Assembly: GCA_030685235.1 (NCBI GenBank) | Contig: MU839079.1 | Span: forward strand, 930,001-994,000 | DNA length: 64,000 nucleotides | Direction: 5' to 3' | Source: Copromyces sp. CBS 386.78 | Lineage: Eukaryota; Ascomycota; Sordariomycetes; Sordariales; Sordariaceae | In this document: in pieces, positions 57,001-64,000 of the stretch | Layout of the letters: each line of letters opens with the position of its first letter | Numbering within the stretch: the stretch's first letter is position 1 | The notes under the pieces: model-generated | Told to the model about the DNA's origin: nothing | Databases searched by the model: none | Seen by the model: the letters and a program-made list of their open reading frames with translations, nothing else | Program-made: the position numbers and the translations under genes

Positions 57001-59224
57001 AATATATTATTTAATGAAAATTCAATCTATTTAAAAAACTTTAACGAAATTAAGGAAGGGTTAAGACTAATTAGTAATAAAATTTCTAATTTATTTAATA
57101 AAGTCGATTACCCGCTTTAACTATTTATATAATACTTTAAACCCTTTAATATAATTTAAAATATAGAAAACAACAATTTTATTTAATTACTACTATTACT
57201 CTTCGATAATAAACTATAAGTAAATAATAATAATATTATTAACCCTAAGCTAATTAAACCCAATATTCAAAGCAAAATATCCTTCAACTTTATACTTAAA
57301 TACCCTACCCCTCTAAATATACTACTAACTACTCTCTTTATTAGTCTTAATATTAATTTGTTAGAGCCTATTTCCTTCCCGACTTTCGAATTATAAGAAG
57401 GTATTTTCAACGCTAGAAAACTCGTTTAATTAGTAGGCTAAAAATAGGGTAAAGTTATTACAAAGGCAGAAATCAATTATCTAATTACTAAGGGTAGCCG
57501 GTTAAACTCTATTAAATATTAAGATCTACCCCCGGTCCTAAAGACTTACTACAATTTCGAATATTACGAATTAAAAGACCTCTTTAAATAAGTAGAAGAA
57601 ATATACCTTAATAACTATAAGGAAATAAGGTTGTAAATAGAGGTTAATAAGGATATTCTTCGTACTAAAAGTACCTAAATCCTTAATTATATATAGGTAT
57701 ATATATATAAATTCAATAAGTACGGCCGCTTTTAAAAGGTGAAGGCTCGCCTTATAATTAGAAGGGATTAATAGTATTATTACGGCAAAGAAATGTACGC
57801 CTCTACGTTAATTAATCGTTCTTTCCGATTTATCATCGTTTATACTGCTAAATTTAACTTCGAACTTATCTAATACAACGTTATAAATACCTTCGTTAAT
57901 ACCTATTTCAATAAAAAGATTTATATACGTATACCCCCTAAATATTAAAAGTATTATACAATATTCAAACTATTTAAAGCCCTCTATAATCTACAATATA
58001 CTCCTCTACTCTAATAATAAGAATTTAATAGTACATTTAAAAATATAGGATTTAAATTATTATATAAATATCCGTATATTTTTAAACGCAATAGGATTCT
58101 AATTTTCTACTACGTTAACAATATTATATTTACCTTTGACTAGAAACTATACAATAAGATTAACTAAATAATAAAGAACTTAGAGGAAAAGTATAAATTT
58201 ATAGGGGGTAATAACTTCTAATAATTTTTAAATATCGAAATTATTCGAAATTGAAAAGTAGGATTAATTTAATTATTTTAACGGGAATATATTCATAAAA
58301 TTACTAAACTTATTAAAAATCCCTATACTTTTGCTTTTATTCTAATAAGTAATAAAAAGTTTTTGCCCTACAATAGCGTAATTACTTTCAATAAAATATA
58401 GAATTATTAAATTATCGTCAAATCGATAATATATATTATAATAATTATTCGAACAAATATCGCCTTTACAACCAACCGTTTAACTCGCCACAATTATAAT
58501 CCTAACCTCTAGCACTATAAAACTACTAATAAAATATTATATTACCTTTAATTCTATCTAAATTTCTCTTTTTACTTTAAATTATTATTAAAGTTCGAAA
58601 TAGCTTTAAATATTTTATACGCCGATAATTTACTAAATCGGAAAAACTTATATAGCTTTACAATTAAGCTATTTAATAATTTCGTCTATTAGGGTACTAC
58701 TAAACAAAGGATAGTATTAACTTCAACTACCGAAGTAGAACTATTATCGATTTCTAACGCAATAAAGGAAACTATCGCTATTATACGTTTATATAAGGAG
58801 ATTAAAATTCCCTTCAATTAGAAAGTCCTTATAATCAGCTATAACAATACTTAAATAATCTATATTCTAACCGTTAAAGTATTACAATTAATAACTAAAT
58901 TAAAGTATATTAATATTTATCGTTATTAATTACGGTAGGAGATTATAGAAGGAAAGATTATAGTCGAATATTTAAAAATAAAGAAAATACTAGTTGATAA
59001 ATTAATAAAAGTATTAGGATAGTTAGATTATAAGAAGTTCCGGGAATTAATAGTGATGGCGAATACGCCGGCTCAAAAAGAAATAAGGATTAGGAAAGAA
59101 GTTTCCAATAATATTCTAAAAGATACTTATAATTTAATTAGGGAGATTAATGTACTAGAAGAGAGAAAACTGTAAATAGCTTTACTTTTGCCCTATTTTG
59201 AGAAGGTCTGCAAGTAAGGGGGTA
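54052..59224 (+). pseudogene. Decayed copia gag-pol polyprotein gene
   Basis: Internal region of the element. Every recognisable pol motif lies in one reading frame (codons starting at 56821, 56920, 57964, 58111 and 58723), so over at least 1.9 kb no net frameshift has occurred. The damage is nonsense and missense change only, for example the stop inside SSIY-stop-VWN shortly after IGYFVGY at 56920. The catalytic Asp pair of the reverse transcriptase (YVDD) is now Asn-Asn at 58117-58122, which alone would abolish activity. Gag and protease cannot be delimited. The region is non-functional. Confidence 0.88.
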
Positions 59225-59406
59225 TATTAGATTAGAGGGTGGATATCTGGGTTTTTCTAGCTATATTCAATCTGGGTTAGCCGCCCAGCCCCCTAAATTA
59301 TTAGATTCTGGGGCCCTCTAGGATACTCCAGCACCCCCCAGACCTTCTGGGCGAGTTAGTTACACACACTCTTCAATCAATCAACTCTGCACAGTCACAT
59401 CTGACA
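59225..59406 (+). repeat. Right (3') LTR, 182 bp
   Basis: Same length as the left LTR, starting TATTAGAT (mutated TGTCAGAT) and ending ATCTGACA. Preceded by a purine-rich tract ending in GGGGG that would prime plus-strand synthesis. Confidence 0.93.
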
Positions 59407-59411
59407 CTTTT

Positions 59412-62400
59412 CGATATAAAAAGTGCGGGTCTAGAAAATGATACTGTAGTTCCGTCAAAGGTCTGGATTATATCAACGTATCAAAATTCCTTCATAGCAC
59501 TCGTACGAACAAAATGCCCAATTACCTAACGATCAACGGTACATACGCAGTTATACCTCACACCCACAGGTCTGCATCTCCGTCTGGTTATCAAGATATC
59601 AAAATCACAGCTGCATAAAGCCAACAGTCAGGATGAACCAAGGAAAAACTCTCCACAAGTAGGTAGGTTCCATCCCATTGACAACCAACGAGCCAACCTC
59701 TTGGATGCAACCTTTTTGACCGCCAGTTCCTGCTAAGTCCCAATGAAACGAAGATGCTCCTTGATACCGAGTTTTGACTTGACAGATTTTTCAGACGCTC
59801 CATCAAGCCATAACAGTTGTTCTAAAGCGGGGTTCATGGCGTATCAATGACTGTAATTGACAATGCGGCGGCGGCGAGACAGCACCATCATGATGCTTTG
59901 TACACAGTTTCACTGTATTCACTGCGTACTCGGAACTTCAAATTCGGCACATCTCAACGCAAGCATTCAGCACCTACAACTTGACCGTTCAGCTAATGTC
60001 CCGCCACCATTTCCAAGAGTTTGTATTACTGCGCGTATCTTTCAGCCTTAGCATGTCAGTTGAATACCATGCGGTAGATAGACTGGCGGAAGCTACTCTA
60101 TCATGATTCATGGCGGGAAAGGGACGGAGGCGGCCCGGAAGGAGCGAATCGACAAACTTAACACCTATAACGGAAGGCTTCGCCGCTACCTCTACACTTG
60201 CCAGTGCTCACCGTCATCGTTCCACACGGCAACTACACCCAATATTCATCCGGGGAAGTCGTCAGTCGTCGATACGGTACCTACCTCTACAGACAGTGGC
60301 TTATGAAGGAGCTACCCGCCAATCAGAAGGGCGGAACGCGCGGCTGATACACGTCCGTCTGAAAATCCCAGTTTAATGTGTTTCCACCACTTTCAACATC
60401 CAACCACGGCACCACAGACACCACCCACCACGGACAGCAAACCCAAACCCGGCCGGGTCAAACACTCCAAGCAGGCTTGTACCACGGGTCGCAACATCAA
60501 AAGTGGAAGGGGAGCGCGACTTGGCGAGAAAAGATTACGGCATGGCGCTTTGCCGCGCTATTACCGCCAGGGAAAGATAACAAAGACACGGACACAGAAC
60601 ACCCGACGGTCAGGTCATCAAACAGATAGAGGCACGGATTGGCTCCGGACCTCGCACCAAGCTCCGGACCATATAATACCGTCCACACCGCCTTGAAACC
60701 CCCATCCGGACCCGACCATCTTGTGCCGGAAACATAGCTCAACTCCCGGCCATGATGGACTTGTACTCCGGTCACAACTGCTTCCGATGGCCAAGCTGCC
60801 GGGCCGCTTGAGGCCGTATCACCTCCCGTCGACCTGTCTCGACATCTTGCCTCTTTTCCGTTTCGACAGGCGAGGCTATGATTGTCGTCATTATAGTATG
60901 CTGCCCTCCCGCGCTTATCTCAGCTACACGACAGCATGATACTGCAACCAGGACGGACCATCACGACCAGCTGCATCTGTCTCTGCCTTCAGCCCTTGGC
61001 CGCGCCGATCGGATGCACAATTTAGGCAACTTGGTCTCGCTGCCTTCTGATCCGTCTCTGTGTTTGGTCAAAAGATCGACCATCATCAACCCCAAGCCGC
61101 CAAAAATCCCAGAGACCCTGACGCCGCGGATCAACCCACCGCTCACTACAGCATGCCGTGCAACTCATTAAGGAGCTGTTTCCTTCAGTGGCGGTCCGCT
61201 GGTTGGCCATATACCCTGAACTTGCTTCCAAATTGATTGCTTCGGCATGCCGTGGGACATGAGCCTTTACATAGTCAAACGGTGCACGACCTACCTGCCA
61301 GTTTGGTGTCAGCACCAATATCCTTTTCTCGTCAACCTGCCACGGACCGCCGGGGATGCCCCTAGGACGACAAGCCGCCTTGTGCCAACGGCCGCGTCGT
61401 GATTATTTGGCGACTTGGCGAGCTACACCACCATTTCAACGCCCATGTAATCGCGCGCCAAACCATCCGAGTCTAGATCGGAATATCTTGGGATCTGCCC
61501 ATGGGCTGCTTGTTGCCCGAACCCTCTGGCCGTATGCAGGGCACAGCATGGTGCTGCCTACCGGTGCTTGCGATTGCAGCCGGTATCAGACTGGACGGGT
61601 GGAACTGCCTCCATGCAGGTTTGAGACATACCGAACCTCAACGACGCCATCATCAAAGACGGTAAACGCACGATGATCATCAGACCAATGCCATCGGGAC
61701 GGACCATCATCGCCGTTATTAAAAGGCTCGGCTGAGACTCACACTACCCTGCATTTCTTGTCGACCCGGGGCATCTCATATTCACGGTTGATTACTGCGA
61801 CCTACCTTACCCTACGAGCTCCTCCACGGGAAGCTTCAAACTGGACCCTGAAATGTCACATATAACCTCAAACCAGGGGATTCTGATTCAGGTTAGCCAC
61901 AGCAGATCATCATACGTTTCGGACGAAGGCCTACCAGGTAACGGTCGTACAGTGTTGGCAGCCTTGCGCCATCACGAGTATTCGAAGCAACACAGCATGC
62001 TCTGTTGGTACAGCATGCGGACATCAGTCTCGTAAAGTCTCTCTCCAAGAACAGGTTTCTTACTAACCGACAGTTTATCCGCGGTGGTTGGAGGAATGGC
62101 GTATGTGCCCTCCTATATCATCAAGTATAAGGCTGGCGCAGCGGCACCTCTTCCCATATATCCCCCAATAACGTCTGTGGAAGCATCCAAATCCCACTTG
62201 CCTTTTGTACGCTGAAAGGAGTAAAGAGAATCAGCAAAGACCAATGGTGAGAGCCCGCCATATATATGCTGAAACTGGTCATTCAACGTGGGTGCCTGCT
62301 CAAATGTCGGGAGTTTTTAGTATTGGCGGGCCTTCGCATGGCTTCAGCTCAGCCGCTCCATGTGGTGGTGGTGGCTGGGCGGAACACGTCTCTCCGACAC

Positions 62401-64000
62401 TCAAGATTCCAAGAAAACATCATGAACCATGAACTTTTATGATGCAATTGAGGGGGCATGTTACCGAACTCAAGCCACAACAACGTTCAACCTCTCATCT
62501 TCGCCAGGTTGAGTGACTTGAGTCACTGGTAAGACCGCTTCGCGTTGCAGTTAGCTAAACTACAAATACACTTTATGAGGCATCCTCGCCCCTCCGATGG
62601 TCTCAAAGCTTGGACATCCGAGCGGCGGCCGCTTGAGTGGTAGCCGAGCCCAAAGCCCGGGCCATCCCGCCGATCACCGGATGCTCAATACGGCGGGATC
62701 TACGGACCACGGACAACCGACCGGGTGGTATGGTAACGTGACGGTAATTACGGATACATAGGTACAGTACCACCAATTAATTCTAACGAAGCATTTAAGG
62801 CAACCTCCTCGCTGTCTCAGACAGTCAGTCTGTCGTCCTCCTCGCCGAGGTGCAGGGGCAAAAACTGGCGAGAGGAGCCAGCAAGCAACGGGGATGGATA
62901 TCTGACATCCAGACCGCGGTGAATTGCCTATCATGGACGCAGAATCACAGGTCTGGCTTCCGGAACCCATGGCTACCGACAATACGGGCCAGCTGGCGGA
63001 TTGGGCCGCATATGAGCTTCAGCTTTCCCTCATTTTTACTCCAGTGTACTGTGCGCTATAACGCAGCTGACAATCCATTATCCTCTTCGCCAGCACCCTG
63101 ATCGTGATCAAGAAGGCGGTGAGAAATGAGACGATTGGCATGCCAGAAGTTCTTACCTACAGAAACGCACCAAACACGGACACAAGAGTTTGTTGGTTCG
63201 ACCACTGCACCGCTGCATCGCTGCACCCCGCTATGATAGAGCCTGGGATGAGGATGGGAAGCTTGAAATGGTACCCGGCCCGGCACGGCGCGCGCCCCCT
63301 CACACAGTGATCCACTGCCCGGTATTCACCAGGGTGGTTGTGGAGGTCTAGGTCTAGCACCTAGCGCCAGTGGCCTGAACATGTGGCATTGAGGACGTCC
63401 ACGTATCCAAACGCTTGAGGCCTTGAGCGCTTGACCGCTAAGGTTGATACCTATGTATGCGGTAAGTGATGCGTGGAAACCACTTGCTTGACGCCCATGG
63501 GTAAGGAGGGAAAATGGAAGAAAAAAAGGATCGTGAACCCGAAAGGTTACGAGATGGTTCATCCTACCGGGGATCTTGTGACCTTTCGGCGTTTAATGGA
63601 GTCGGGGGAGGAGGAATATGTGCAGAGTGAAACTGGCTACATAGGCCCCAACCGCCAACAACACCAAGCCAGTGGCATCAGCGTGGTGGGGGAAATCCTG
63701 ATTTGGATCTCCGATAGCGCCCATGGCGCCCCTAAACAAAAAGAAAGCAAACTCTTTCGAAGATGTCAGAAACAGATGGCATGAATCCTGTTGGTTCGGA
63801 CAATCAACTCCAGTCGACACCGCTTTCATGTGCTGATGCGAACACCTTTTCAAAGCTTGAACCAATCGCTGGAAAGTTGACAGACAGAATGACTGGAGCG
63901 AGCGAGGTGTTCAAGCTTGATTGCCGTTGTTCTAGAAGCCCAATGGAAGCCAGTTTGGTAACGACAGGGGTGTTACCGCAACGCCCAAACCAAATCCCCA
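59412..64000. other. Gene-free region right of the retrotransposon, 4.6 kb
   Basis: Base composition returns to normal immediately after the element. Open frames are all under about 110 codons, mostly without ATG and without motifs, on both strands. I see no tRNA and no second repeat element. A short perfect palindromic site with a TGAGTCA core lies at 62512-62527. The end of the window falls inside this region, so a gene start further right may control some of it. Confidence 0.5.
62512..62527. promoter_or_regulatory. Inverted repeat containing TGAGTCA (Gcn4/CPC-1-type site)
   Basis: AGTGACT-TG-AGTCACT: 7-bp perfect arms with a 2-bp centre. The overlap creates TGAGTCA at 62519-62525, the consensus for bZIP factors of the Gcn4/CPC-1 (amino-acid starvation) type. 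No gene is visible nearby, so its use is unproven. Confidence 0.35.

Larger units (their letters stand above)
53865..59411 (+). mobile_element. Complete Ty1/copia-type LTR retrotransposon, inactivated by RIP
   Basis: The element occupies 53870-59406 (5537 bp) and is flanked on both sides by the same 5-bp target duplication CTTTT (53865-53869 and 59407-59411). Two 182-bp LTRs start TGTCAGAT (TATTAGAT on the right) and end ATCTGACA, giving 8-bp inverted ends. The interior is extremely A/T-rich with TA dinucleotides everywhere and stops in all frames. Ghosts of a copia pol gene remain, read on the plus strand: an integrase-end motif (LNYLHIYGYK), IGYFVGY, the RT segment KALYNLQY, YVNN in place of YVDD, and the RNase H stretch STTEVELLSIS. 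A purine tract (AAGTAAGGGGG, about 59212-59222) lies just before the right LTR. The order integrase then reverse transcriptase identifies copia rather than gypsy. Confidence 0.93.

Noticed and set aside
63473..63784. 103-codon ORF near the right edge
   Set aside because: It starts with GTG, has no domain match and no splice continuation that I can see.

Overview
The window comes from a filamentous ascomycete, most likely a Neurospora-like member of the Sordariales. Genes carry zero to three short introns of about 50 to 110 bp (GTAAGT-type donors, CTAAC or CTGAC branch sites, CAG or TAG acceptors). Orthologues of typical fungal proteins sit on both strands at 1 to 4 kb spacing. A copia-type retrotransposon near the right end carries the signature of RIP (repeat-induced point mutation), which is characteristic of this group.

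Layout. Left edge: the 3' end of an isovaleryl-CoA dehydrogenase (1-412), then a gene-poor stretch, a Nudix hydrolase (3968-4576), a three-exon dienelactone hydrolase with a mitochondrial-type leader (5390-6520), tRNA-Ser(AGA) (6654-6735), a sequencing gap inside an artificial-looking poly-G block (7369-7451), a mitochondrial Mtg1-type circularly permuted GTPase (7614-8897, minus), a Bor1-type anion transporter (10267-12245), and a PHD-finger protein of the Cti6 type (12926-15116, minus). Middle: an unrecognised 556-residue protein (18500-20264), a very large Ser/Pro-rich disordered protein (22761-28293) with a likely missed first exon, a membrane-bound family 90 glycosyltransferase (29227-32218, minus), the ER palmitoyltransferase Pfa4 (33197-34645), a Sym1/Mpv17 mitochondrial membrane protein (34838-35416, minus), and a WDR59/Mtc5-type SEA (GATOR2) subunit (36788-42253, minus). 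Right: ubiquitin-conjugating enzyme Ubc13 (43311-44014) and a G1 cyclin (47087-48417, minus).

From 48418 to the end (15.6 kb) I find no protein gene. This stretch holds simple repeats and a complete Ty1/copia LTR element (53870-59406) with 182-bp LTRs and a 5-bp CTTTT target duplication. The element is riddled with transitions: its reverse transcriptase core reads YVNN instead of YVDD, yet all recognisable pol motifs stay in one reading frame.

The genes do not form a pathway cluster. This is an ordinary housekeeping region (mitochondrial function, TORC1 signalling, ubiquitin, cell cycle, chromatin) next to a transposon-bearing gene desert. I found no previously undescribed system. The most informative observations are the element's mutation pattern (LTRs spared relative to the interior, all-transition LTR divergence, strand-biased CA/TG loss) and several start-site or exon corrections.
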